A program made the position numbers and the translations under genes. Below the pieces are notes generated by a model. The model did not search any database. It was not told where the DNA came from and saw only the letters and a list, made by a program, of their open reading frames with translations. From Calliopum simillimum (lineage: Eukaryota > Arthropoda > Insecta > Diptera > Lauxaniidae), in NCBI GenBank assembly GCA_951812925.1, contig OX638368.1:80768909-80832908 (forward strand): DNA of 64,000 bases, read 5' to 3'. The first letter of the stretch is position 1, and each line of letters opens with the position of its first letter. Positions 1 to 11,124 of this stretch are shown one piece after another.

Positions 1-434
1 TGGCGCTCAAGCAGCATTTCAGACATACAGAAGCGCCGTTCAACGTCTCTCGGCTTCAACTCATAGGGGACCCAATTACCTTGCTTCTGAATGTATCCGG
101 CGGCTTTCAAACGTTTCGAAATGGCTTGCTGAGTCACACCCAACGATTTGGCAAGCTCGTCTTGTGTTTGACACGAATCCTCATCGAGTAGCTTCTCTAA
201 TTCTTCGTCTTCATACTTTTTTGGCTGTCCTGGGCGTTCTTTGTCTTTGATGTCAAAATCGGCACTTTTGAAGCGTTTAAACCATTCAAAACACTGTGTT
301 TTTCCTAAAGCATCGTCGCCATAAATTTCTACAAGCAAACTATGACTTTCCGCAGCAGTTTTCTTTGCAAAAAAATGACCCAACAGAACCTCCCGCAAAT
401 GCTGTCTTTTTCTCCAATTTTCGAAGTTATTCAT
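1..434 (-). CDS. mariner transposase, N-terminal part
   Basis: Minus-strand frame with ATG at 434-432, open to the window edge (about 144 codons). It begins MNNFENWRKRQHLREVLLGH, contains the mariner-type helix-turn-helix region with YGDDALGKTQCFEWFKRF, and continues through GVTQQAISKRLKAAG to WVPYELKPRDVERRF, all typical of mariner transposases (about 345 aa when full length). This part is the paired-type DNA-binding domain that recognises the terminal repeats. The catalytic DD34D residues lie outside the window. No stop or frameshift is seen in the visible part, unlike the mariner at 54073-55864. Confidence 0.85.
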   Translation of the reverse strand, partial: MNNFENWRKRQHLREVLLGHFFAKKTAAESHSLLVEIYGDDALGKTQCFEWFKRFKSADFDIKDKERPGQPKKYEDEELEKLLDEDSCQTQDELAKSLGVTQQAISKRLKAAGYIQKQGNWVPYELKPRDVERRFCMSEMLLER

Positions 435-601
435 CGTGAAAAATAATAATGATGCACACAAGATAAAATTGTTTTGTTGACTGATTTTGACAGCTGTCAA
501 ATGTACCTTCAAAATGACATATATATAAAGTTCGAGCTTTCACGATATTTGTTAGTACGGACATCCACCGTCAAATTCCGGTTTTTAAGTTGTACACCCA
601 A
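1..601 (-). mobile_element. mariner-family transposon, partial (cut by window start)
   Basis: The right-hand part of a mariner element, read on the minus strand. Its outer end is TTGGGTGTACAACTTAAAAA on the minus strand, finishing at 601, followed by TA (602-603), the target dinucleotide of the Tc1/mariner superfamily. The transposase N-terminus lies inside (1-434). The other end and the catalytic core are outside the window, so activity cannot be judged. Confidence is high for the family and moderate for the exact end. Confidence 0.85.
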
Positions 602-612
602 TACTATATAAC

Positions 613-1791
613 ATTCAGAATTTGCTTGTTTTTTTGTTTATTTGTTTCATGGTTTCAGAATCTATCCAGATAATTTCAATAAAATCCACATAGGGTACTA
701 CTATGGATCAGAAGGAGGTCTCACATTTGCAAAATAGGCTGTTCCACGCCCCCAAAAACGAAATTTCATCATATCTCTTATATTTTTTGACGCAGGTTAA
801 TGAGGTTTGGTACACATATAAAGGAAACAACAAAAAATAACATGCATTGAAAAAATGGGTGGTGCCACGCCCACCAAAAAAAAGTCTCAGGCAAATGGGT
901 GAGATTTGGTGCATATGTAAAAGGCAAAGATTCATTTAACTCTTATGTAGAATTTTACGTTGCCACGCCGCCAATATAAGTAAAAGCGCTGTGGGATATG
1001 CTAGTAAAGTTATCAACAATTCCAAAATTATATGAAAAAATACATTACATAATACAAGATTTTTTATTTATTCCTTTTAATCTTCATTACAAAATTCCAT
1101 TATTTTAAGAATTTTTATTTACTTTAAATGGCGCTCATTGTAATCACAGACTGCTCTAAGAAGTTTAAGGGCATAATTTTTATGAGATGTTATTATCTTG
1201 TAGTTTTTCCAAACGGATGTAAATTCATGATGTGAAGATTCTATTTTTTTACTTTTTTCCCATTTCACTTAATGTGGAGAATATTTTTTACTTTTTCACT
1301 ACCGACACTTTAGCGGACGTTTCTTTATTATGACTATTTAATAAAAACCAATGACAGAAATCGTGACGATATAGAGAAGACTTCTTAGTTTGTAACTAGA
1401 TAAAAGACAAAATTAAATAATGGGAGTGAATTATGGATTTTTAGATTTTATTTCACCAATTTAGATTTAGATTTCAGCCATTTGCTTGATATAGTTTATG
1501 AGAAATGACGATTTTATTTTTGGTGGGAGTAGCATCGCCCATTTTTTCAATGCATGTCATTTTTTTTTTTTTTTTGTTTTCTTCATATGTGTACTAAACC
1601 TCATTAACCTGCGTCAAAAAATGTAAGAGCTATGATGAAATTTCGTTTTTGAGGGCGTGGAATCGCCTATTTTGCAAATGTGAGACCTCCTCCTGATCGA
1701 TAGTAGTACCCTGTGTAGATTTTATTGAAATTATCTGGATAGATTCTGAATCCATAAAACAAATAAACACAAAAACAGGCAAATTCTGAAT
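613..1791. repeat. Inverted-repeat (foldback) element, about 270-bp arms
   Basis: 613-884 and 1516-1791 are inverted copies: ATTCAGAATTTGC at the left end mirrors AAATTCTGAAT at the right end, and the arms share CTATCCAGATAATTTCAATA, GAGGTCTCACATTTGCAAAA and GACGCAGGTTAATGAGGTTT in opposite orientation. The arms carry GC-rich GGGCGTGG boxes in otherwise AT-rich DNA. The roughly 630-bp centre has no recognisable coding sequence. Short apparent reading frames in the arms are not supported as genes. Confidence 0.8.
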
Positions 1792-1851
1792 ATTGCGCCC
1801 ATTTTGGGGGCGGGGCACCTACTTGCGATTTTAAAAATTATTTTATTTTGT

Positions 1852-2120
1852 TGCTAACACAATCAGGTATGGTATAAAAAAAGAAAATCAGAGGTGCCTC
1901 AAATTATGATTAATTCCTCGTTCCGGAGAACCGTGCATAGTTTTATAGCTTCAAAAAATGACAAAAAACAACTTTTTTTGGTTTTTAGGTTAGAATATCT
2001 CAAAAACTATACACGATAGAGCAATTCTGAGGTCGGATTCGCGTTTAGCATCGCAAAACACATCGAATGTGATTATTTTGAATTTTGTTTAAAGTAGGTA
2101 GTTAAAATAACTTTTTTTTT
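1852..2120. other. Unassigned intronic sequence
   Basis: AT-rich spacer with no reading frame or recognisable repeat end. It contains a phrase resembling CAAAAACTATACACGATAGAGC, also seen in diverged form within the foldback at 58319-59775, so it may be a decayed repeat fragment. Confidence 0.3.
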
Positions 2121-3070
2121 ATACCCTACACCAGGGTATATTCACTTTGTCCTTCCGTTTGTAACGCAGAGAAGGTGTCGTGGCAGATATAAAAAAGTGT
2201 ATATATTCTTGATCAGCGTCACCTCCTGAGTCGATAAAGCCATGTCCGTCTGTCTGACTGGCTGGCTGGCTGGCTGGGTGTGTGTGGAAATACATTTTTT
2301 GGGAAAACTGAGCAACATAATTCAATGAAATTTGGTATTCTGCCTTCGTCGTAAAAGTTAGCTCGGGGGATTGAAAATGAGCAAAATCGGTCAACGGACA
2401 CGCCTACCTCCTATACAAAAAATATATTCAAAATGCAATAATAAGAGCATTATTTGCAATAATAGAAGCAAAATACACATAAATACTAGAGAAAGTTAGT
2501 ATAAGCTCTGAGCAAAAACTAGGCGAATTCGGACTAGAGGGCGTGGCACCTCCCATATAAACAAAAGTTTCAAAATGTTATACGGAAAGCGTTTTTTGAG
2601 AAAACCCAACAAAATTACACTCAAACACTTGGATCTATAAATGCAAACTATACACAAGGTCTAGGTAAACTTGGAAAAGAGGGCGTGGCACCTCCCATAT
2701 AAGTAAATGTTTCAAAATTATATAATGAAAGTGTTTTTTGAGATAATCCAACCAAATTTAACTCAAACACGAAGAACATTAGTTGTAAACTCTGAGCTTA
2801 AAGAAGGCGAAGTTGGATTAGAGGGCGTGGCACCTCCCATATAAGCGAAAGTTTCAAAATGCTATACTGAAAGATTTTTTTAAGAAAACCTAACCGAATT
2901 TTACTCAAACACTCTACGCAAAATCAAGGTAAGCTCGTAGACGAGGGCGTGGCACTTTCCATATAAGCAATTTGTTCTTATACTCTCCTAATAATATACT
3001 TGAAACGCAGTGTAGGGTATTTAGTTTTTGGCCAGGCCAAAGATACCACCTTTACTAGTTTTTTTTTGTA
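2121..3070. repeat. Dispersed fly repeat, copy 1 (ATACCCTACA termini)
   Basis: Begins ATACCCTACACCAGGGTATA at 2121. The inverted terminal box TGTAGGGTAT is at 3011-3020, and a shared tail through GGCCAGGCCAAAGATACCAC runs to about 3070. Near the left end is the core TATATATTCTTGATCAGCGT followed by GAGTCGATAAAGCCATGTCC and a CTGGCTGG run. Four boxes GAGGGCGTGGCACCTCCCAT begin at 2537, 2679, 2821 and 2943, spaced about 120-142 bp apart, so the body is a degenerate tandem array. Copy 2 is at 25331-26290 and a relative at 60716. From memory, a very similar core is widespread in Drosophila genomes. No coding capacity. Confidence 0.85.
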
Positions 3071-4108
3071 TGGGAAAATGCCCCAATTGGAAAAGGGATT
3101 ATATCAAAATTCAGTAGAGGAGTCACTAGTAAACATTTTTTTATACATCATTTGAACGATAAGTAAACAGAATCTGGAAAAAAATTTGATGTGCTACGAC
3201 GTTCGATTTAAAACGCTGTTATAGGTAACACTTAAAGCATCTCTATAAAATTATAAGGCTTAGCCGGCCGATATAAGCCCACCCACACTGTGCGTTATTC
3301 CGACGCTATAAATAACTTGAAAAAAAAAAAAAAAAAAAATTCATATAAAATTATTGAAATATTTTAATTTTTTATTATTTATTTTTTTTTTTTTTCTATT
3401 GTATTTTAAAGTACTGCATCCAAACTTCAACGCAGTTTACGGCGCCTCGATATTGATTTTAGACCCATGGTTCCTTGGGCAAAGTTTTTTAGATTTTTCC
3501 ATAGATTTTTTTGTTGCTATACTCTTTGGCAATTGTTTGCCTCCCGAACAAATTAACCCGGCCTAATATCTATATATATAAGCAATAAAAAATAGAATTT
3601 GAAAAACTTTGTATGCTACCGGAGATGTGCCTCTATTGCGCTCTTTTTGAAAGCAGCTTCATTTCATCCCGTTGTGTGGTAATAAATCCAAGGGTTGCAC
3701 GAAACCCTTAACTTCAGTGCGTCCGTAAAAAGACCCCCTAGAATTGTCCGACAATGTTACCACTTGATTTTGAATATTTTTATTGAACAATTCTGCAAAA
3801 ATTGGCTCTGTGGTAATAAATTTTTTTATTTCGTTATTTGGCGTGTCGGACTCGTCAAACGACTCAAAATTTTTGTCCGACAGGATTTTTTATACTTTTA
3901 TTATATTAAAACTTTTGATTCGAATGAAAACCAAGGTAAAAGTAGTAAATTTATTCCAAAAATAAAATCCATGACTTTGTGATAGCTTGAATGGTAAACG
4001 CCCTACCACCATACTTCCCCCACTCTCAAAATTTGTCCGACTCGACGTGAACATTAAATTCACGTAGTCTCAGCAGTGTGGACATAAATCATTTTTTTAG
4101 GTGTGGGC
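3071..4108. other. Unassigned AT-rich sequence with GTCCGAC boxes
   Basis: No gene is supported. Long A and T runs lie at about 3318-3395. The box TTGTCCGAC or its complement recurs at about 3743, 3843, 3873 and 4030, suggesting a worn repeat, but no terminal repeats could be matched. The short reading frame at 3354-3566 is T-run-rich and is not credible as a protein. Confidence 0.35.
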
Positions 4109-4375
4109 CAGAGATGGACTAACTACTTAGTTACTTTTGTAACTTGATACATTTTTGTTACTAGTTACATCTTGTATCAAGTATCAAACATTTTTTAGTT
4201 ACTTGTAACTTTTGTATCAAGTAACGAAATTTTTTTAGTTACTTCTTACTTTTGTATCAGTATCAAAAAAATTTTTTGTTACTTGATACAAAAGTAACAA
4301 GTAACTAAAATATTTTTGATACATGTTACAAAAGTAGCAATATCATGAGTAACTATTGTTATGGATACATATATG
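4109..4375. mobile_element. hAT-type transposon end (subterminal repeats)
   Basis: Starts CAGAGATGGACTAACTACTT, the kind of terminus used by many hAT elements, followed by a dense array of short direct and inverted units such as AGTTACTTGTAACTTTTGTA and GTATCAAGTAAC. Such arrays are characteristic of hAT subterminal transposase-binding regions. No matching opposite end (CCATCTCTG) was found, so this is a solitary or truncated end. Confidence 0.6.
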
Positions 4376-4847
4376 CATAAATTAACATTTTTTTAATGGT
4401 TTTCGCGGTTCCATATATCAAGGGTGTCGGCGTAGAACAAAAGTGAGCCAATTTTGGCTCGACCAACAACACGAATATTTCAGTACAACAATCACAGAAA
4501 TAATTTTTGTTGTTATTTTTTGAGCTCGTCAAGGCTTACGCATTTTTTTTTTTTTACTTTGTTGATCGAAATATGAGCAATTGCATTGATGCAGTTATTA
4601 TAAGACCACAGTCTATTTTTAGCAGCATCTTTGAAGAGTTCTTGTGAGTGAACTAGAAAACTTTTTTAAATTATTGTTTTTTTCCTGAATTACGTCAGGT
4701 ATGAATTAATTTTATGTGATTTACTGCAAATATGTGTTCAATTAAAGTTTTTTTTTTTTGCGGGGAAAAAATTAATGTAAAAAGTGTAATGTTTTAGTAG
4801 TAGTTTTTTAAACTTTTAACTACCCATAATGATTGATACCGTTAGCA
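4376..4847. other. Unassigned spacer
   Basis: No gene or clear repeat. CCATATATCAAGGGTGTCGG at about 4411 resembles, in inverted orientation, a stretch at about 10395-10420, so an older insertion may bracket the 4.8-10.1 kb nest. Confidence 0.3.
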
Positions 4848-5370
4848 GGGGTGACTTTAACATCCGGGGGCGACTTTAACCGGCAAGAAAAAAAAGATTA
4901 AAATCGTATTGTATTGTGTCAATCAGTATCCTTAAGGTATTGGCTTTTAGCGTCTGTTTTCTATATTTGATTTGAGCGCGAACTTTCGGATATATTGTTG
5001 CATTTTCTAAAAGTTGTCTTATGCCGGATTTTTTAGCACTCAGAAAATTACTACTTATTGACTAGAAGGAAAATTGCTGACGTTAGATAAGTCATAGAAC
5101 TAGAACTATTATTTACATAATTTACTTCCCTAATCCATCGATATCCAATATTTGCCTCTAAGTATTTTTAATACATTTTTATATGGGAGTATGTTAAAAA
5201 ACAAGGTTTTTGGGGTGACTTTCGACCGGTACAAAGTCACCCCCAAAAAATTTTGTGTTGTTAAGCAGACTCGAAAGAAACCCAAACTCGGGCCAAATTG
5301 ACGCCCAAGACACTGGGTATTGTGAACTGTAATGAAAATAAAGTGAAGTCTTTCCCATGCTGAAATTATT

Positions 5371-5572
5371 TGTTGTGTATTCAACCTAATAAAAGAGCCA
5401 CCCTAATCTACATCTGTCACCGTCACGAAGTCAGTCAATCTCTCGAACAAGAAGTCGGTGGTCGTATCATTCTTTAATTGTACTAACTTACATATAATTT
5501 GCATAGTTCACTAGTTTGTATTTTTAATGAATTGAATTAATAAAAGTAGGTAATATTGGAAAACGTAATATT
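5371..5572 (+). repeat. 5' LTR
   Basis: About 202 bp from TGTTGTGTATTCAACC to ...GTAATATT. The matching copy is at 9420. Differences include AAAAGAG against AATAGAG and an extra GTAG-type insertion near the end. The primer-binding region follows with GCGACGAGGATGGGATT. Confidence 0.85.
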
Positions 5573-5657
5573 TGCGACGAGGATGGGATTTTAAATTCAT
5601 TAGTTTTCCATATTAAATTCGCTGTCGTCATTAGTTGCATCTAAGCAGGTAAGTGCA

Positions 5658-6383
5658 TTGAAGTTAAGTGAAATTAAGACACATCTGACCAATCATTTTT
5701 CTCCAAAACCTTCGGAAATTGCGTCATACTACAAATATCATAAACGAGATCATCTCCCGGAAGAAGGATTCGCAGAATATGTGACTGCATTGAGAAAACT
5801 AGCTATCAACTGCAATTTCGGTGCTGTTTTGGATCGTATGCTTCGAGAACGGTTAGTGTGCGGCCTGCGCGATGAGGCGATACAACTTAGTTTACTCGCA
5901 GAGCCAGATTTACAACTTCAAAGGGTAATCGATCGAGCTACCACCGCTGAAGCAGCCACCAAGAATGCTTTAGTAATTCGTCATCCCGATCAAGTTCAGT
6001 TAATATCAAAAGGGAACAAAAAGGATTTCAGTCATCAGCATCGTCAAAACTCTTCAGCTTTTCGGGACTTCAATCCACATAAGCCTTGTCAAGGATGTGC
6101 GGACAAGCATGCTCGCTGCAGGTGCCCATATCTCGAGGCCACGTGCTCCTCATGCGGAGTCAAGGAACATCTTCAAGCTGTCTGCCGATCGTCAAAAGGC
6201 AATCATCGAAACGTTTCAAATAAATCATCAGGCTCATCGTTCCGCTCAAAAAAGAATAAGCATCAATCAATTAATCAAATCTTGCCGATTATAAATTTAA
6301 AGAAGACTACTCAGATAATAATTAATGGAGAATCTTGTACGTTTGAGATTGATTCTGGGTCTAACTATACTCTTATGTCATAA
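5658..6383 (+). pseudogene. gag C-terminal half plus protease start
   Basis: 241 codons ending in an in-frame TAA at 6381-6383. It matches the end of a Ty3-type Gag: a helical capsid-like segment (residues about 1-110) and a zinc-knuckle region with a perfect CX2CX4HX4C box (CSSCGVKEHLQAVC, about residue 168), preceded by a less regular Cys/His cluster. The end contains the aspartic protease motif as FEIDSGSNYTLMS, with DSG as catalytic triplet. The same frame continues after the TAA, so the stop interrupts an originally continuous gag-pol. Expected N-terminal Gag sequence is missing. Confidence 0.85.
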
Positions 6384-6446
6384 CAGAAATACCAACATGT
6401 ATGGCGAAACGAAAAACCCATACTGCATGAGTGTGGGTTAGAACTT

Positions 6447-7938
6447 ATGGATTTCCAACACAATCGCATTCCGATCAAAGGAGTAGCTGATGTAACAATC
6501 CACTATAATCACAAACAAGTACGCGACTTGCCTCTTGTCATAGTTGAGGGCAATCGATCGAATGTTCTTGGCTGTAACTGGTACGGACAGCTTGGTATCA
6601 GTCTACAGGTAGTCCACCATATCGAATGCACACCGATACAGAACGTTATCTCCAAATTTAATCATATTTTTTCCACTCAGCTTGTTAAATGTACTGCTCC
6701 GCCTGTGTCTTTATCGCTTGATACAACTGTACAGCCGATCCGACTTCCACCACGCAGGATACCGTGGGCTACTCGAGGTCTTGTGGAAGCAGAATTGGAT
6801 CGCCTGCAAGAACAAGGAATTTTAGAACCTGTCGAATATTCTGATTGAGCAACATCGATAGTGCCCGTTCCAAAAAGCGACGGTTCGCTCAAGATTTGTG
6901 GCGACTATAAGTCGACGCTAAACAAGGCACTAAAACCACATTGTTTCCGGATTCCAGCCATCAGTACTCTACTTTCGTCTATAGAAGGTGGAAGCATTTT
7001 TGCTAAGCTCGACTTAGAACAGGCTTATCAGCAACTAGTTGTTGATAAAAAATCTTCATTGTTGCAGACAATTGTAACACATAAAGGTGCTTTTAAAGTA
7101 AACCGTTTGCAGTTCGGAATCTCGTCAGCACCTGGCATTTTCCAAAATTTTATTGAAAATCTTTTGAGAAATATACCACGAGTCTTACCTTATTTCGATG
7201 ATAGAGTCGTGATGGGCAAATCCGAACAACAACTTGCAGATCGATTGGAGCAAGTCCTCAGCCGTTTTGATAACAGTGGATTGCGGTTGCGTAAGAATAA
7301 ATACAAATTCGGTGAGTCAACAATTGAATTTCTTGGGTTTAAATTAGATTCGTTTGGGATACGACCATCATTTGGAAAATTGAAGGCCATCGAAGATGCT
7401 TCACCACCACGAGACAAAAAACAACTTCAAGCGTTCCTGGGGCTCCTCAATTTTTATCATGCTTTCTTACCAAATAAGGCAACTATCGCTGAAACTCTAC
7501 ACCGATTGCTCGACAAAAACTGCAAATGGGTTTGGTTGCCTCATCATCAAGAAACTTTTGAAAAATTGAAACAACTTATAGTATCTGATCGTGTGCTTGT
7601 ACATTACGACGAAAAGCTTCCTATAGTTCTTGTTTGTGATGCTTCGCCAGTTGGAGTGGGAGCCATCATTAGTCATTGTATGCCAAATGGTTCGGAGCGG
7701 CCAATCGCTTTTTACTCAAGAACTTTGAGGAAGACTGAGCGAAATTATGCTCAAATCGGCTGTTGCGATTATAGCTGGCATCAAAAAATTTAATGATTAT
7801 CTGTATAGTATAAGATTTGCCATTGTAACTGATCATAGACCGCTCTTAGGTATTTTTAATACGACGAAACCAGTTCCAACAGTCATATCAAACCAAATGC
7901 TACGTAGACACATTTTCCTCAATGCATATGGCATATGA
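6447..7938 (+). pseudogene. Reverse transcriptase and RNase H, broken
   Basis: Continues the gag-protease frame. A second in-frame stop (TGA, 6846-6848) lies just before the RT palm. RT motifs include ICGDYKSTLNK, KLDLEQAYQQL, FGISSAPGIFQ and the active site as YFDDRVV. RNase H starts with VLVCDASPVGVGAIIS. The frame ends at 7793, and the remaining RNase H (AIVTDHRPLLGIFN) is in another frame from about 7747, so at least one frameshift lies near 7745-7790. A further frame change is near 7922. The enzyme cannot be made as one protein. Confidence 0.85.
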
Positions 7939-9415
7939 CTTCGATCTCATTCATCGCTCTGGTAATAAGATGGGGAACCCAGATTTTTTAAGCCGTTTTC
8001 CAGTCAACACAGAATGCAAATCTGGAGACGCAGCTGACGAAGTACTTATGATCGAGATGACCTCTCAACCTATACTTGACGCAAAACAAATCGCAGCTCA
8101 AACATCCAAGCATCCAGAAACTGCGATGGTTCTCAGCTGGGCGTTAAGGGGGTGGCCAAGTACTTTGTCCCGCCCAGATAAACTGTATCCGTTTTACACA
8201 CAACGCACGGATATCTCAACACTCAAAGGCTGTTTACTATAGGGAAATCGAGTCATTGTTCCACCGGGCAGCCGTCAAATAATTTTGGATGCACTTCACG
8301 CAGGCCATCCTGGAATCGTGCGGATGAAGGCATTAGCACAGAGCTACGTGTGGTGGCCTTACATTGATAGCGACATCGAAAAGTCTCCATGCCAGGAAAC
8401 TCGCCACAACAATCCACAAGCTCCAATTAATTTTTGGGAGCCTTCAAAAACTCCATGGTCACGGTTACACATTGACTTCGCTGGACCTTTCCGAGGTCGT
8501 ATATTTTTTATCGTTGTCGACTCATATTCAAAGTGGACTGAGGTTTTTATCATTAAATCAACGGCGTCTGAAGCTGCTATTAAGTCACTTCGTTCATTAT
8601 TTGCAAAATATGAACTACCTGATACTATTGTATCCGATAATGGGGCAGCTTTTACATCAGTGTCATTCAAAAAATTTATGAATGACAATCTCATCCGTCA
8701 CATACGTTCATCCCCGTTACATCCGTCTACAAACGGCCAAGCCGAGCGAATGGTGCAGACGACTAAGGATTTTTTCAAGAAAATTCCACAGAAGTGCGAC
8801 ATGGGTTTAGAGCTGTCCAGATTTTTATTTAATCAGCATATCACACCTCACACAACAACTGGTCAGTCTCCAGCTGAACTTATGTTTAACCGCAAGCTGA
8901 AATCATATTTTGATAAAATCAACCCACATGAGTTAATATCAGAAAACGATGGTCATGCCAACGTAAAGCTTTTCAAAAAAGGAGACAAAATATGGTACCG
9001 CAATTATTCATCAGGTCCTCGATGGATGAAAGCAGAAATTGAATCACAAACTGAGCCGGTATCGTATACTTTGAGGCTTAATGATGGACGAATCATCAAG
9101 CGTCATCTCGACCAAGTTCGCTCTCGTTTGGGCTCCACTGATAACAGAGACAACGAAGAAATTGAAGATAATGCGGCGAATCCAAACGATGGTTACAACT
9201 CATCATCACCAAATGTGTCAACACCACCAAATACGTCATCACCACCAATTGTGCCAAATACGTCATCACAATCAGGCACGTCATCGCCACAAGCTCGACA
9301 AACGACACCGATGAGAATTGAGATGGAACCCACTGTTACTACGTCACCGCCGCCGACAACTCCAAACCGGCCAAGACGCAATAGAAAGCCTCCAGAGTTA
9401 TACACTGGGCGTTAA
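7922..9415 (+). pseudogene. Integrase with C-terminal Pro/Ser/Thr tail, broken
   Basis: The frame after RNase H runs through a TAG (8240-8242) into the integrase. The zinc-binding region shows HAGHPGIVRMKALAQ but its second half is damaged (KSPCQETRHNN, one Cys of the CxxC pair lost). The catalytic core shows LHIDFAGPF (D), TIVSDNGAAFTS (D) and HPSTNGQAERMVQTT (E). A chromodomain is not evident. The last 90 residues are Pro/Thr/Ser-rich and end in RRNRKPPELYTGR, a common tail for arthropod elements of this type. The stop is directly followed by the purine-rich AAGGGG and the 3' LTR. Confidence 0.85.
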
Positions 9416-9419
9416 GGGG

Positions 9420-9616
9420 TGTTGTGTATTCAACCTAATAATAGAGCTACCCTAATCTACATCTGTCACCGTCACGAAGTCAGTCAATCTCTCGAACAAG
9501 AAGTCGGTGGTCGTATCATTCTTTAATTGTACTAACTTACATATAATTTGCATAGTTCACTAGTTTGTAGTTTTAATGAATTGAATTAATAAAAGTAATA
9601 TTGGAAAATGTAATAT
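9420..9616 (+). repeat. 3' LTR
   Basis: About 197 bp, homologous to 5371-5572 with a few percent divergence. Preceded by the purine tract GTTAAGGGG. The exact target duplication is ambiguous because both flanks are A/T-rich (ATTATT-like). Confidence 0.85.
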
Positions 9617-10174
9617 TATTTTTCCCTTTTCATCTTTGTAAAACAAATGGCTACCCAGAAAGGATATTTGCTATAATTTATTTAGCGAAATTTTGCAAAA
9701 AATTAAGCCACCGAAGCCCTTTAACAAATGAGTAATTTTTAAAGTTATCTACTAAGAATTTCTTTCATTTTTTAAATTTTTTCAATCAAGTATTTTTTGT
9801 TTTCTAATTTTAAATCGATTTTAAGCTTGTTTTTGTGGATTTTTTAAGTTTTGCTTAGCTTTTAATATTAGTATTGTTATTTGATGTAACTTATTTACCA
9901 ATAAGTAAAACACACCAAATTCTAAAACCGCATTTATCAAAAATTTTAGTTTTTTTTTAATCTCGTCCTTGAAAACATTCCATTGCCTAGGTCGATTGCC
10001 TATATAAATATGCCAAAATGTTAAGTGAACTTAAGTTTCCAAAACCTGATACCCTGATTTTGGATCGTTAAAGGTATAGCATGTAAAATCAATGAATGAA
10101 ATTTTTCGGTTAAAGTCACCCCACCCTTGAGGTATTTATGCAAATAAAACGAAAATTTATTTTATTTCATAATT

Positions 10175-10217
10175 TTCTCGACGTTTTGCCTATGGATTTT
10201 AGGCTTCTTCAGGAGAA
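10175..10217 (-). ncRNA. Hammerhead-like motif, degenerate (Penelope-type)
   Basis: On the minus strand: helix I strand TTCTC, then CTGAAGA, a helix II hairpin GCCTA/TAGGC, AAAAC in place of the canonical GAAAC, then GTC, then the helix I partner GAGAA. This order and the very short helix III match the minimal hammerhead ribozymes described for Penelope-like retroelements. The catalytic G12 equivalent is changed to A, and there is one extra A between CTGAAGA and helix II, so activity is unlikely. No Penelope protein is visible nearby. Confidence 0.45.
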
Positions 10218-10460
10218 TTTTTGTTAGAAGAAAAGCTACACAAATGAAAAAAAAAATATTGTAAATTAACATAAAATTTAAATTAGCCACAAAACCAGCC
10301 ACAAAAAAAACAACAAAAAATAGTATTGTCCTTCGAATTTGAAGTTGTTGTAAAAGCGAAAAGTTTGCGCTGCCTGCGCTTGGCTCAGTGATTTAAAAAC
10401 GCTGACACCCTTGCCATATATTTATGTATGCAGATGCTTATTATGAATCAATCTTTCAGG

Positions 10461-11090
10461 GCTGTCACCTGTTTTAATTTTTATTTTTAGGTTAAATGGA
10501 ACTTTTTTAATTTTAATTAAAAAAAAAAAATAATTTTGGTCTTGAAGCTCTTAGAAAAACTTTTTAAAAATCCAACATATATTTTTAGGGTTGCCACCTG
10601 ATTATCTTATGAAATTTTGTTAAAACTATACTTTGTAGGGAACGCTCAGATAAACTTTTTGAAAATTATACAAAACTTTCATGGTTGCCACCTGGTTTTT
10701 TTTGAAAATATTGCCTAGACCATATATTAAAACAAAAAAAAAAATAGATTTTAGTCATAAAACGCTTAGATAAACTTTTTAAAAATCCAACATATATTTT
10801 TAGGGTTGCCACCTAGGTATTTTCTGAAATTTTGTCAAAATCATAGATTTTGTGACCAAATTCAAATTGTAGGCTTAAAGAAGATAAAATTTTTTTAAAA
10901 TTGTTCAAAAACGTTCATGGTTGCCACCTGGTTATTTTTGTAAATTTTGCTTAGAACTTATGTTAAAAAAATAAAAATTTTAGTCTTAAAATGCTTAGAT
11001 TAACTTCCTAAAAATCCGAGGCATATTTTTAGGGTTACACCTGGTTATTTTTCTAAAATTTTGTGACTAAATTGAAATTCTTGGTTTCAG
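10461..11090 (+). repeat. Tandem array A, about 115-bp units with TTGCCACCTG box
   Basis: The box TTGCCACCTGGTT recurs at 10591, 10685, 10806, 10921 and (degenerate) 11035, spaced 94-121 bp apart. Alternate units are more alike (AACATATATTTTTAGGG against CAAAACTTTCATGG before the box), so the higher-order period is about 230 bp. Non-coding. Array B follows in the opposite orientation. Confidence 0.75.
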
Positions 11091-11124
11091 GAACGGTCAT
11101 ATTGCTTCAAATTGTACAGACAGC

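Larger units (their letters stand above)
5371..9616 (+). mobile_element. Decayed Ty3/gypsy-type LTR retrotransposon
   Basis: Two about 200-bp LTRs (5371-5572 and 9420-9616) starting TGTTGTGTATTCAACC flank gag, protease, RT, RNase H and integrase in that order. The LTRs differ by several substitutions and a 4-nt indel, and pol carries stops and frame changes, so it is an old, inactive copy. The N-terminal half of gag appears missing because only about 85 bp separate the 5' LTR from the first coding sequence. The integrase ends in a Pro/Thr/Ser-rich tail. It sits inside the TIR element at 4848-10122. Confidence 0.9.
4848..10122. mobile_element. TIR element (GGGGTGACTTTAAC ends) split by an LTR retrotransposon
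   Basis: A perfect 14-bp inverted pair, GGGGTGACTTTAAC at 4848-4861 and its complement at 10109-10122, brackets the retrotransposon at 5371-9616. Removing the latter leaves about 1.03 kb of non-coding DNA, the size of a MITE. Related motifs recur inside: GGGGGCGACTTTAACCGG at 4866 and a short palindrome GGGGTGACTTTCGACC... AAAGTCACCCCC near 5212-5247. No transposase. The target duplication is not resolved. Confidence 0.65.

Noticed and set aside
3354..3566. 70-codon hydrophobic frame possibly a membrane peptide
   Set aside because: The N-terminal half is a translated T-run. No splice sites fitting the host gene and no known family.
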